Assembly: GCF_000732615.1 (NCBI RefSeq)
Contig: NZ_JPGL01000014.1
Coordinates: 114,466 to 178,465, forward strand
Source: Burkholderia paludis
GTDB taxonomy: Bacteria; Pseudomonadota; Gammaproteobacteria; Burkholderiales; Burkholderiaceae
DNA: 64,000 bases
Direction of reading: 5' to 3'
Shown: one piece after another, positions 56,278 to 64,000 of the stretch
Position numbering within the stretch: position 1 is the first letter of the stretch
Layout: each line of letters begins with the position of its first letter
The notes under the pieces: generated by a model
Seen by the model: only the letters and a program-made list of their open reading frames with translations
Told to the model about the DNA's origin: nothing
Database searches by the model: none
Program-made: the position numbers and the translations under genes

Positions 56278-56450
56278 GGCCGGCAGGTCTTCTGGCTGAC
56301 AGGCCGACGCCGGCTCCCGACCTTCCCGGCGGAACCCGTGGCATGCGGGGGAGAGCGGCTCGCTGTCTACAGTTGCGGGGGCAGCCACAGCGGCGCGCGG
56401 CGCGCCCTGTGTTCCCTCTTCGGCCCCGAAGGGCACCGGCGAACGAACGG
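56278..56450 (-). promoter_or_regulatory. Cobalamin riboswitch (upstream of cobG-H-I-J)
   Basis: On the minus strand: GGGGCCGAAGAGGGAACACA, GCTGTGGCTGCCCCCGCAAC followed by TGTAGACAGCGAG, the GCATGCCACGG segment, CGGGAAGGTCGGGAG and CTGTCAGCCAGAAGACCTGCC. The order fits a complete B12 element, with its last base about 35 bases ahead of the presumed cobG start, so it may act on translation. Confidence 0.9.
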
Positions 56451-56718
56451 CCGTAGGATACCCGATTTTCGCACCGGCCCGGCATCGGCGATGCGCCCCG
56501 CAACCGCGTCGCAGCAAGGCCGGCGCCGGTTTCGTGCTGTCTCGCAAATGGTACGATTGGCGGCGCGGCACGAGGCCGCGCGAGCGCTGGAATCCGGCAC
56601 CGCGCGTGCCTAGCAGCGGCGGCCGCATCGCACCGGCGTGCCGGTGGATCAACGCGCGGCGGCCCGGCGGTCGCGCATCGCAACAAACGGAACGGAATCG
56701 AACGATGGGGAAGGGTGC

Positions 56719-57969
56719 ATGACGGCGTGGCTGACGATAGTGGGCATCGGCGACGACGGTTACGCGGGGCTCGGACGCAGTGCGCGGCGCGCGCTGCTCG
56801 ACGCGACGCTCGTCGTCGGCGCGAGGCGCCATCTCGACATGCTGCCCGCACGGCTGCCGGCCGCGCGCGAGGCGTGGCCGTCGCCGTTCGATCTCGCGGG
56901 CGTGCTCGCGCGTCGCCCGTCGCCGGTCTGCGTGCTCGCGAGCGGCGACCCGATGCTGTTCGGCGTCGGCGCCACGCTCGCGCGCACGCTGTCCCCGGAC
57001 GAATGGCGCGTGCTGCCCGCGCCGTCGTCGCTGTCGCTGGCGGCCGCGCGCCTCGGCTGGGCGCTGCAGGAGACCGGCGCGGTGTCGCTCGTCGGCCGTC
57101 CGCTCGCGACGCTCGCGCGACACCTGCTGCCGGGCCGTCGCCTGTTCGTGCTGAGCGCCGACGGCCGCACGCCGGCCGCCGTCGCGGCCGAACTCGTCGC
57201 ACGCGGGTTCGGGCCGAGCCGCGTCAGCGTGTTCGAGCATCTCGGCGGGCCGCGCGAGCGGCGTCTCGACGGGCTCGCGCAGGACTGGGCCGTCGACGAG
57301 ACGGCCGCGCTGAACCTTGTCGCGCTCGACTGCCGCGCAGCCGCCGACGCGCCGCGCCGCGCACTGACGCCCGGCCTGCCCGACGACGCGTACCGTCACG
57401 ACGGCCAGCTCACCAAGCGCGACATGCGCGCGCTGACGCTGGGGCGCCTCGCGCCCGCGCCGGACGAACTGCTGTGGGACATCGGCGCCGGCAGCGGCTC
57501 GATCGGCATCGAGTGGATGCGCGCGCATCCGTCGTGCCACGCGATCGCGATCGAATCGCATGCGGAGCGGCAACGCTTCATCGAACACAACCGCGACGCG
57601 CTCGGCGTTCCGGGGCTGCAGCTCGTCGCCGGCCGCGCGCCCGATGCGCTCGCCGGCCTGGCCGCGCCCGACGCGATCTTCATCGGCGGCGGCGTCACGG
57701 CGCCCGGCGTGCTCGACGCGTGCTGGACGGCGCTGAAACCCGGCGGCCGGCTGGTCGCGAACGCGGTCACCCTGCAGGGCGAGATGGCGCTGGCCGCGTG
57801 GCGCGACGCGCACGGCGGCACGCTGACGCGCGTGTCGCTCGCGCACGCCGAGCCGCTCGGCCGCTTCGACGCGTGGCGACAGCCGTTGCCGGTCACGCTG
57901 TACGACACCTGCAAGCCGGCCGCGGCCGATACGGCGGGCGCGCCGGCAACGCACGCGACGGACGCGTGA
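56719..57969 (+). CDS. cobL: Precorrin-6Y C5,15-methyltransferase CobL (CbiE-CbiT fusion)
   Basis: 416 residues from ATG 56719. The CbiE part (1 to about 205) begins [20 protein letters not shown] and has [18 protein letters not shown]; the CbiT part (about 215-400) begins [16 protein letters not shown] and has the SAM motif [15 protein letters not shown]. It adds methyls at C5 and C15 and decarboxylates the acetate side chain. Divergent from cobG; its stop overlaps the cbiD start (TGATG). Confidence 0.93.
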   Translation: MTAWLTIVGIGDDGYAGLGRSARRALLDATLVVGARRHLDMLPARLPAAREAWPSPFDLAGVLARRPSPVCVLASGDPMLFGVGATLARTLSPDEWRVLPAPSSLSLAAARLGWALQETGAVSLVGRPLATLARHLLPGRRLFVLSADGRTPAAVAAELVARGFGPSRVSVFEHLGGPRERRLDGLAQDWAVDETAALNLVALDCRAAADAPRRALTPGLPDDAYRHDGQLTKRDMRALTLGRLAPAPDELLWDIGAGSGSIGIEWMRAHPSCHAIAIESHAERQRFIEHNRDALGVPGLQLVAGRAPDALAGLAAPDAIFIGGGVTAPGVLDACWTALKPGGRLVANAVTLQGEMALAAWRDAHGGTLTRVSLAHAEPLGRFDAWRQPLPVTLYDTCKPAAADTAGAPATHATDA

Positions 57970-59057
57970 TGCGCGACGAAACGCCCGAACAGCCCGCGCC
58001 GCTGCGCTTCGGCTATACGACCGGCAGCTGCGCGACCGCGACGTCGCTCGCGGCCGCGCGCCTGCTGCTCGCGGGGCACGCGGACGACGCGGTCGAGATC
58101 GTGCTGCCGAAAGGGCAGCACGTGATGATGCGGCTCGAGTTCTGCCGGGCCACGGCCGACGGTGCGGAAGCCGGCACGCTCAAGGACGCCGGCGACGATC
58201 CGGACGTCACGCACGGCGCGCTGATCTTCGCGCGCGTCGCGCTCGCCGCGGCGCCCGGCGTGCGTTTTCACGCGGGGCCGGGAGTCGGCACCGTCACGCG
58301 CGCGGGGCTCACGCTGCCGGTCGGCGAACCGGCGATCAACCCGGTGCCGCGCCAGATGATGACGGCCCACCTCGACGCGCTCGCGGCCGAGCACCGCTAT
58401 GCGGGCGGCTTCGACGTGACGATCGGCGTCGAAGGCGGCGAGGCGCTCGCGCTGAAGACGATGAATCCGCGCCTCGGCATCGTCGGCGGGCTGTCGATTC
58501 TCGGCACGACCGGCATCGTGCGGCCGTTCTCGTGTTCGGCCTATATCGCGTCGATCCATCAGGGCATCGACGTCGCGCGCGCCAACGGCGTCGCGCACAT
58601 CGCCGCCTGCACGGGCAACGCCAGCGAGGATGCGATGCGCGCCCACTACGGCCTGCCCGAGATGGCGCTGATCGAGATGGGCGATTTCGCGGGCGCGGTG
58701 CTCAAGCACCTGCGGCGCGCACCGGTCGCGCGCCTGTCGATGTGCGGCGGCTTTGGCAAGCTGAGCAAGCTCGCGGCCGGCCACCTCGACCTGCACAGCC
58801 GCCATTCGAGCATCGACCTGCCGCTGCTCGCGCAGTGGGCGGCCGGGGCCGGCGCGAGCGACGCGCTGCAGGCCGCGATGCGCGCCGCGAACACGAGCCA
58901 GGAGGCGCTGAAGCTCGCGCAGGCCGACGGCGTGCCGCTCGGCGATCTCGTCTGCGCCCGGGCGTTGCACGTCGCGCGCGACGTCGTGCCGCCGTCGGTC
59001 GCCGTCGAGATGTTCGCGATCGACCGGCAAGGCCGCTTCGTCGGGGAGGCGCGATGA
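57969..59057 (+). CDS. cbiD: Cobalt-precorrin-5B C1-methyltransferase CbiD
   Basis: 362 residues. It begins with the family motif [20 protein letters not shown] and contains [20 protein letters not shown]. CbiD methylates C1 in the oxygen-independent pathway; the aerobic counterpart CobF is not present in this window. It is coupled to cobL upstream and overlaps cobK by 4 bases. Confidence 0.92.
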   Translation: MRDETPEQPAPLRFGYTTGSCATATSLAAARLLLAGHADDAVEIVLPKGQHVMMRLEFCRATADGAEAGTLKDAGDDPDVTHGALIFARVALAAAPGVRFHAGPGVGTVTRAGLTLPVGEPAINPVPRQMMTAHLDALAAEHRYAGGFDVTIGVEGGEALALKTMNPRLGIVGGLSILGTTGIVRPFSCSAYIASIHQGIDVARANGVAHIAACTGNASEDAMRAHYGLPEMALIEMGDFAGAVLKHLRRAPVARLSMCGGFGKLSKLAAGHLDLHSRHSSIDLPLLAQWAAGAGASDALQAAMRAANTSQEALKLAQADGVPLGDLVCARALHVARDVVPPSVAVEMFAIDRQGRFVGEAR

Positions 59058-59785
59058 GCGCGCGCATCCTGCTGCTCGGCGGCACCGGCGACGCGCTGAA
59101 CATCACGCGCGCGCTCGGGCCCGGTCACGTGTACAGCCTCGCCGGCCTCGGCAAGGTGCCCGCCGACCTGCGCTGCGACGTGCGTGTCGGCGGGTTCGGC
59201 GGCGCCGCCGGACTCGCCGCGTACCTGCGCAGCGCCGGCATCGGCCTCGTGATCGATGCGACGCATCCGTATGCCGCGCGGATCAGCGCGAACGCCGCTG
59301 CCGCGACACGCGACGCGGGCGTGCCGCTGTGGGCCCTGCGCCGCGCGCCGTGGACGCCGCAACCGGGCGACGACTGGCGGATGGTCGACGACTGGGCCGG
59401 CATCGAGGCCGCGCTCGCGCCGTTCAGGCGGCCGCTTTTCACGCTCGGCCGCGAACCGCTCGCGCATCTCGACGCGATTCCGCCGCATCAGTTCTGGGTC
59501 GTGCGCTGCCTCGACGCGCATCCCGGCAACGCGCGCGCGCAGATCGTCGCCGCGCGCGGGCCGTTCACGCTCGACGGCGAGCGCGCGCTGTTCGCGCTGG
59601 CGGGCATCGACGTCGTGGTCAGCAAGAACAGCGGCGGTGCGGCCACCGAGGCCAAGCTCGACGTCGCCCGCGAACGCCGGCTGCCGGTCGTGATGCTGCG
59701 CCGTCCGCCGCTGCCTGCCGCCGAGCGCACGTTCGACTCGGCCGCCGCGCTGCTCGAGGCGCTCGATCCGGCCGTGCGCGCATGA
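59054..59785 (+). CDS. cobK: Precorrin-6A reductase CobK
   Basis: 243 residues. N-terminal nucleotide-binding motif [18 protein letters not shown], then [20 protein letters not shown] and [20 protein letters not shown], all typical of CobK/CbiJ. It reduces the macrocycle with NADPH. Start overlaps the cbiD stop (ATGA); 43 bases separate it from cobM. Confidence 0.92.
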   Translation: MSARILLLGGTGDALNITRALGPGHVYSLAGLGKVPADLRCDVRVGGFGGAAGLAAYLRSAGIGLVIDATHPYAARISANAAAATRDAGVPLWALRRAPWTPQPGDDWRMVDDWAGIEAALAPFRRPLFTLGREPLAHLDAIPPHQFWVVRCLDAHPGNARAQIVAARGPFTLDGERALFALAGIDVVVSKNSGGAATEAKLDVARERRLPVVMLRRPPLPAAERTFDSAAALLEALDPAVRA

Positions 59786-59828
59786 TGCGGCGCGGCCGGT
59801 CATCCCATGAATTGACGGAGATTTTTCG

Positions 59829-60557
59829 ATGACGGTGTATTTCATCGGCGCGGGCCCCGGCGACCCGGAGCTGATCACGGTGAAGGGCCAGCGCCTCGTG
59901 CGTACCTGCCCGGTGATCCTGTATGCGGGCTCGCTGGTGCCGGCGGCCGTGCTCGACGGTCATCGCGCGGAGCGGGTCGTCAATACCGCCGAACTCGACC
60001 TCGACGCGATCGTCGCGCTGCTTGCCGACGCGCACGCGAAAGGGCAAGACGTCGCGCGCGTGCATTCGGGCGACCCGTCGCTGTACGGCGCGATCGGCGA
60101 GCAGATCCGCCGGCTGAAGGCGCTGGGGATTCCTTATGACATCGTGCCGGGCGTAACGGCCACGGCCGCGTGCGCGGCGACGCTCGGCGTCGAGCTGACG
60201 CTGCCGGGCGTGGCGCAGACGGTGATTCTCACGCGCTTCGCGGGCAAGACGACGATGCCGGAAGGCGAAGCGCTCGGCTCGCTCGCCGCGCACCGCGCGA
60301 CGCTCGCGATCCATCTCGGCGTGCGGCATCTCGCCCGTATCGTCGACGAAGTGCTGCCGCATTACGGCGCCGATTGTCCGGTCGCGGTGATCTATCGCGC
60401 GAGCTGGCCCGACGAGGAGCGCGTGACCGGCACGCTCGCCGACATCGTCGAAAGGGTGCGGGGCGCGCGGATCGAGCGCACCGCGTTGATCCTGATCGGC
60501 CGCGTGCTCGATGCCGAAGGGTTCGCGGATTCGACGCTGTACGCGAGCGCGAGCTGA
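59829..60557 (+). CDS. cobM: Precorrin-4 C11-methyltransferase CobM
   Basis: 242 residues. SAM methylase motifs: TVYFIGAGPGDPELITVKGQ, VARVHSGDPSLYGAIGEQIR and DIVPGVTATAACAATLGVEL. Adds the C11 methyl. Last gene of the cobL-cbiD-cobK-cobM operon; the following gene converges with it, with no spacer. Confidence 0.94.
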   Translation: MTVYFIGAGPGDPELITVKGQRLVRTCPVILYAGSLVPAAVLDGHRAERVVNTAELDLDAIVALLADAHAKGQDVARVHSGDPSLYGAIGEQIRRLKALGIPYDIVPGVTATAACAATLGVELTLPGVAQTVILTRFAGKTTMPEGEALGSLAAHRATLAIHLGVRHLARIVDEVLPHYGADCPVAVIYRASWPDEERVTGTLADIVERVRGARIERTALILIGRVLDAEGFADSTLYASAS

Positions 60558-61472
60558 TCATGCGCTCGCCGGCGTGCGTTCCCCGCGGTGTTCGCGCAGG
60601 TGCGTGTAGAGCGCCGCGCCAATCGTGATCGCACCGCCGGCGAAGTAGACCGGCGACGCCGTTTCGCCGAGGATCGCGATCGACGCGACGATGCCGACGA
60701 CCGGGATCAGGTTGAGCACGACCGCGCTCCAGTACGACGCGTTGCCGCGCGCTCCACGGAAATAGAACAGGAAGGCCAGCGCGAACTGCAGCACGCCGAT
60801 CGCCATCGCGGGCCATGCGGCGGACAAGGCCGGCAGCCGCTGCAGGCCGCCGCCGCCGTCCGCGTCGACGCCGAGCAGCACGAGCGCCAGGAGCAGCGAC
60901 GCGGCCTGCTGGATCAGCAGCATCGCCGTCGCGGACGCCAGCGTGACCGCGTGCGTCGACAACGATACATACAGCGCGGCCACCATCACGCCGGCGAGCA
61001 CGAACGCGTCGCCGCGCAGCGATGCGTGCGCGTCCGCGGACGTGTCGCCGAGCGTGATGACGACGACGCCCGCCAGTGCGACGACGCCCGCGGCCAGCAG
61101 CCGCCGGTCGACCCGCAGCCGGAACAGCACGATGTTGAACGCAAGGATGCCGAGCGGTTCGAGCGCGAAGAGCACCGCCGTATGCAGCGCGGACGTGGAC
61201 TGCATGCCGACGAACCCGAGGTAATACGCGCCGCATGGTTCGAGCATGCCGATCAGCGCGACGACGGCGACCTGCGCCGCCGCGATGCCGCGCAGGCTGA
61301 CGCGCTGCGCGACGGCAACGCACGCGAGCACCGCGACGCTGGCGGCGATTTGCAGCACGATGAGCCAGGCGGGCGACAGGGCAGGCAACGCCATCTTGCT
61401 GAACGGTATCGCGACGCCCCAGCACAACGTCGCCATGATCAGGCATCCGGTCTTGCGCGCGCTGTCGTTCAT
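60558..61472 (-). CDS. EamA/DMT-family transporter
   Basis: 304 residues from ATG 61472, in front of the first membrane helix. Ten transmembrane segments in two EamA repeats are expected (first: CLIMATLCWGVAIPFSKMAL; second: GDAFVLAGVMVAALYVSLST). Members export amino acids or other metabolites. Divergent from a MarR regulator, with a palindromic site between them. Confidence 0.83.
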   Translation of the reverse strand: MNDSARKTGCLIMATLCWGVAIPFSKMALPALSPAWLIVLQIAASVAVLACVAVAQRVSLRGIAAAQVAVVALIGMLEPCGAYYLGFVGMQSTSALHTAVLFALEPLGILAFNIVLFRLRVDRRLLAAGVVALAGVVVITLGDTSADAHASLRGDAFVLAGVMVAALYVSLSTHAVTLASATAMLLIQQAASLLLALVLLGVDADGGGGLQRLPALSAAWPAMAIGVLQFALAFLFYFRGARGNASYWSAVVLNLIPVVGIVASIAILGETASPVYFAGGAITIGAALYTHLREHRGERTPASA

Positions 61473-61582
61473 GCGTTGACTCCACTCGGCCCGTCGACCC
61501 GTAGAATGAGGGCGTGCGAGCGCCCTGGGCGAGCCGGCCATGCGACGGCCAACCCGACATCGGTGAAACGATGGTTTAATTT

Positions 61583-61603
61583 ATATGCGTGACGCACACA
61601 TAT
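61583..61603. promoter_or_regulatory. Probable MarR operator
   Basis: A 21-bp imperfect palindrome, ATATG-C-GTG-ACG-CAC-A-CATAT, lies just ahead of the MarR gene and between it and the divergent transporter gene. Size and symmetry suit a MarR dimer. Confidence 0.5.
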
Positions 61604-61618
61604 ACTAGGAGCGCCTAC

Positions 61619-62155
61619 GTGAAAAAGCAACGCCTGAACAATCTGCTGGGCGCGCTCGCGCTTGCGCTGAACGACCGGGTAGAAGAGGCGATCGCCCGCG
61701 AGACGGGGCTGCACGGGTCGATCGCGGACGCGCTGGTGCTGCTGTCGCAAGCGCATGCGATGACGATCGACGCGCTCGCACGGCAATCGATGCTGGTGCA
61801 TTCGTCCGCCGTGCGGCTCGCCGAGCGGATGGCGCAGGAAGGGCTCGTCGCGCGCGAGCCCGGAGAGGACAAGCGGACCGTCGTGCTGACGCTGACCGAG
61901 GCGGGGCACGATACGGTGCGGCAGGTACTGGCCGCGCGCGGCGCGGCCATCGCGGATCTCACGCGCACGCTGACGCCCGCGCAATGCGCGCAGCTCCTGC
62001 CGATCTGCGAGCAGCTGGTCGGCGCGCTGGCCGACGACATGCAGAACGCGATCCGCGTGTGCCGGCTGTGTGACGAGGATGCGTGCGACTTGCGGCGGTG
62101 TCCGTCGGAGCGCGCCTATCGGCGGCATCTGGCCGAGCGCGAAGCGGGCGTTTGA
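61619..62155 (+). CDS. MarR-family regulator
   Basis: 178 residues from GTG 61619; AGGAG at 61607-61611 fixes this start over an in-frame GTG at 61589. Winged helix seen in AMTIDALARQSMLVHSSAVR and GEDKRTVVLTLTEAG. The C-terminal tail has four Cys (VCRLCDEDACDLRRC), spaced C-x2-C-x4-C-x3-C, which might sense metal or redox state. Probably controls the divergent EamA transporter. Confidence 0.82.
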   Translation: MKKQRLNNLLGALALALNDRVEEAIARETGLHGSIADALVLLSQAHAMTIDALARQSMLVHSSAVRLAERMAQEGLVAREPGEDKRTVVLTLTEAGHDTVRQVLAARGAAIADLTRTLTPAQCAQLLPICEQLVGALADDMQNAIRVCRLCDEDACDLRRCPSERAYRRHLAEREAGV

Positions 62156-62206
62156 GGCTGCCGAGGCGCGCGAACGCCGCCGTACCCGGCGGCCACGCGC
62201 GCCGCA

Positions 62207-63385
62207 CTAGGCACGCGCGAGATGCCGCACGCTTCGCGGCGCAAACCCCGCCGCCAGCGCGAACAGCGCGACGCACAGGCACGCCATTGCCACCCACGCG
62301 GGCGTCAGGTCCGCGAGGTGCTGCCGCACGACGCCGGCCGCGAACGGAAACAGCCCGGCGATCAGGTAGCCGACACCCTGTACGAAGCCCGTCAGCGACG
62401 CGGCATCGGCCGGCGTCGCCGCATGGTCGACCGTGACGATCAGCGACAGCGGGAACAGCGCGCCGATCCCCGCGCCCAGCAGCAGCGCGGCCGGCAGCGC
62501 GAGCGCGTCGGGCGCGGCGAGCATCACCAGCAACCCGGCGAGCAGCGACGCGATCGCCGCATGCAGCGCAGGCCGGCGATCGGGCAGGCGGTCGATCGTC
62601 GCCGAGATCGTCAGCCCCGCGACGACTTCCGCGAGCGTCACGCCGCCGAGCAGGCTGCCGGCCGCCGTCGGCGACCAGCCGAGCCGCATGTAGTACGGCG
62701 GCAGCCATGCGAGCACGAGCGTGTACGCGCCCGTCGCGATACCGAAGAACAGCGCGAGCCGCCAGGCGCGCGGCGAGCGCGACGGCTGCGCATGCGATGC
62801 CGTCGCCGGCCCGATGGCGCGCGCGTCGCCGCCGCGCCCGGCCAGCGGCCAGGCCACCGCGGCTATCGCGGCCGGCAGGGCCCAGCCGGCGAGCGCGGCG
62901 AGCCAGCCCCAGCGCGCCGCGGCGAACGGCGCGACGACGCTCGCGAGCACCGCGCCGCCCATGATCGACGTCGAGTAGACGCCCATCGCGCCACCGATGC
63001 GCGCAGCGAAATGCGCCTTCACGAAGCCGGGCAGCAGCGCCTGCACCATCGCGATCCCGACGCCCGCGCAGCAGGCGCTCGCGAGCAGCAGCCATGCGTG
63101 CTGCGCGCCGACGCGCGACGCGCACGCCAGCCCGATCAGCACGACGCCGAGCCCGACGCCGCCCACGATGCCCGTCATGCGCTGCAGGCGCCGCGCGCTC
63201 AGCGCGCCGAGCCCCATCAGGAGGATCGGGATCGTCGTCAGCAGGCTGGCCGCGCCGTCGCCGATGCCGGTCGCGCGCTGGATCATGTCGAGCAGCGGGC
63301 CGACCGCGGCAAGCGCCGGCCGCAGGTTCAGCCCGACGAGCACGATGGCGGCGAGCCGCCATCCCGGAGAAGTAAAGCGATTCAT
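62207..63385 (-). CDS. MFS transporter, CynX/NimT type
   Basis: 392 residues, twelve membrane helices expected. The N-terminus GLNLRPALAAVGPLLDMIQR is the hallmark of the CynX/NimT (cyanate/2-nitroimidazole) subfamily. The substrate here is unknown. Divergent from a MarR gene with two operator-like palindromes in the 129-base gap. Confidence 0.85.
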   Translation of the reverse strand: MNRFTSPGWRLAAIVLVGLNLRPALAAVGPLLDMIQRATGIGDGAASLLTTIPILLMGLGALSARRLQRMTGIVGGVGLGVVLIGLACASRVGAQHAWLLLASACCAGVGIAMVQALLPGFVKAHFAARIGGAMGVYSTSIMGGAVLASVVAPFAAARWGWLAALAGWALPAAIAAVAWPLAGRGGDARAIGPATASHAQPSRSPRAWRLALFFGIATGAYTLVLAWLPPYYMRLGWSPTAAGSLLGGVTLAEVVAGLTISATIDRLPDRRPALHAAIASLLAGLLVMLAAPDALALPAALLLGAGIGALFPLSLIVTVDHAATPADAASLTGFVQGVGYLIAGLFPFAAGVVRQHLADLTPAWVAMACLCVALFALAAGFAPRSVRHLARA

Positions 63386-63446
63386 CGCATGGCCCTCGAA
63401 ATCGATGCACGGCTCCCGGTGAGACGCCGCGCGTTTTCATGTAAAG

Positions 63447-63492
63447 TATCTCGACATCAAGATAAATGCTGATTTATCTCGACGTCAAGATA
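63447..63492. promoter_or_regulatory. Two tandem MarR-type operators
   Basis: TATCTCGACATCAAGATA (63447-63464) and TATCTCGACGTCAAGATA (63475-63492) differ in one base; each is a near-perfect 18-bp palindrome. They are 28 bases apart start to start and lie between the CynX-type transporter and MarR genes. Confidence 0.7.
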
Positions 63493-63514
63493 ACTGGTGA
63501 GCCGAGGAGGGTTA

Positions 63515-64000
63515 ATGGATCGAGCCGCGCATGCGCTCGCGCAATGGCGCGCCGAGCGTCCGGATCTCGACGCGTCGTCGATGGTGGTGATGGGGCGACT
63601 GCAGGAAGCCGCGCTCGTGATCGCGCGCGACCGTCTGAATCCGCTGTTTGCGCGCTACGGGATGCAGCCCGGAGAATTCGACGTGCTCGCGACGCTGCGG
63701 CGCGGCGGTGCGCCGTTCGCGCTGACGCCGACGGCGCTGTACGACGCGCTGATGATGTCGTCGGGCGGGATGACCGCGCGCATCGACCGGCTGCAGAAGG
63801 CCGGCTGGGTCGAGCGCCGGCCGAACCCGGCCGACGGGCGCGGCACGCTCGTCGCGCTGACGGAAGCCGGCCGCGCGCTGATCGACGATGCGGTCGTCGC
63901 GCACATCGACAACCAGCGCGCGCTGCTGGCCGTGCTGTCGGACGCGGAACAGGCGCAGTTGTCGGAATTGCTGGGGAAACTGCTGGCGGGGGGGGGGGAC
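63515..64000 (+). CDS. MarR-family regulator, 3' end missing
   Basis: 162 codons from ATG 63515 (GAGGAGG ribosome site just upstream); the frame is still open at the right edge. The winged helix is clear: FALTPTALYDALMMSSGGMT as recognition region and GWVERRPNPADGRGTLVALT as wing. Its last visible codons include a run of 11 G (63988-63998) in AGGGD. It should bind the two palindromes upstream and control the divergent transporter. Confidence 0.85.
   Translation, partial: MDRAAHALAQWRAERPDLDASSMVVMGRLQEAALVIARDRLNPLFARYGMQPGEFDVLATLRRGGAPFALTPTALYDALMMSSGGMTARIDRLQKAGWVERRPNPADGRGTLVALTEAGRALIDDAVVAHIDNQRALLAVLSDAEQAQLSELLGKLLAGGGD

Overview
This window is a GC-rich chromosomal segment from a Burkholderia sensu stricto species, most likely of the Burkholderia cepacia complex. 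The clues are strong third-position GC bias, an AmrR-AmrAB-OprA type efflux locus next to a type 1-like fimbrial operon, an OrbS-type sigma factor with ornibactin transport genes, and a large cobalamin block after it. This gene order matches what I recall for B. cepacia complex chromosome 1. There is no phage, insertion sequence, CRISPR or rRNA/tRNA gene that I can support.

Regions: 1-2 kb, end of a polar amino acid ABC importer (binding protein and two permeases). 2-3.3 kb, an M23 peptidase. 3.6-10.2 kb, a TetR repressor divergent from a three-gene RND efflux operon, with a 20-bp palindrome over a TATAAT box between them. 11-15.9 kb, a chaperone-usher fimbrial operon (subunit, usher, chaperone, tip protein), preceded by about 800 non-coding bases with repeated GACAA/TTGTC elements. 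16-16.4 kb, two small envelope proteins. 16.8-27.3 kb, the ornibactin locus. 27.8-28.9 kb, an M20 amidohydrolase. 29-41.8 kb and 51.7-60.6 kb, two cobalamin blocks served by three cobalamin riboswitches. Between them lie a nuclease-like UPF0178 protein, DUF1993, a small phosphatase-like protein, a Nudix hydrolase, a CoA-transferase/acyl-CoA dehydrogenase/IclR set, a GH18 chitinase and a LysR/MFS pair. 60.6-64 kb, two transporters each divergent from a MarR regulator with visible operator palindromes.

The most striking feature is the ornibactin locus. It keeps the sigma factor, the uptake ATPase, fused permease, ferric-siderophore reductase, binding protein, exporter and TonB-dependent receptor (orbS, C, D, F, B, E, A). 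It has no peptide synthetase, ornithine hydroxylase, formyltransferase or acyltransferase gene. A C-terminal scrap of orbG, and probably a scrap of orbH, remain between orbS and orbC. The two divergent OrbS-type promoters (TAAA-N17-CGTC) are intact, but the one that should drive the synthetase operon now faces the receptor gene directly. This looks like a strain or lineage that takes up ornibactin without making it.

Other points of note: the cobaltochelatase ChlI gene ends in an A_AAA_AAA slippery site followed by a strong stem-loop, and the -1 frame opens exactly into the VWA half of ChlD, so one gene should give both subunits. The cobalamin set mixes CobG/CobN (oxygen-dependent type) with CbiD. 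A uroporphyrinogen methyltransferase gene behind the first riboswitch is reduced to its C-terminal 88 codons. An 11-G homopolymer lies near the 3' end of the last, incomplete MarR gene.
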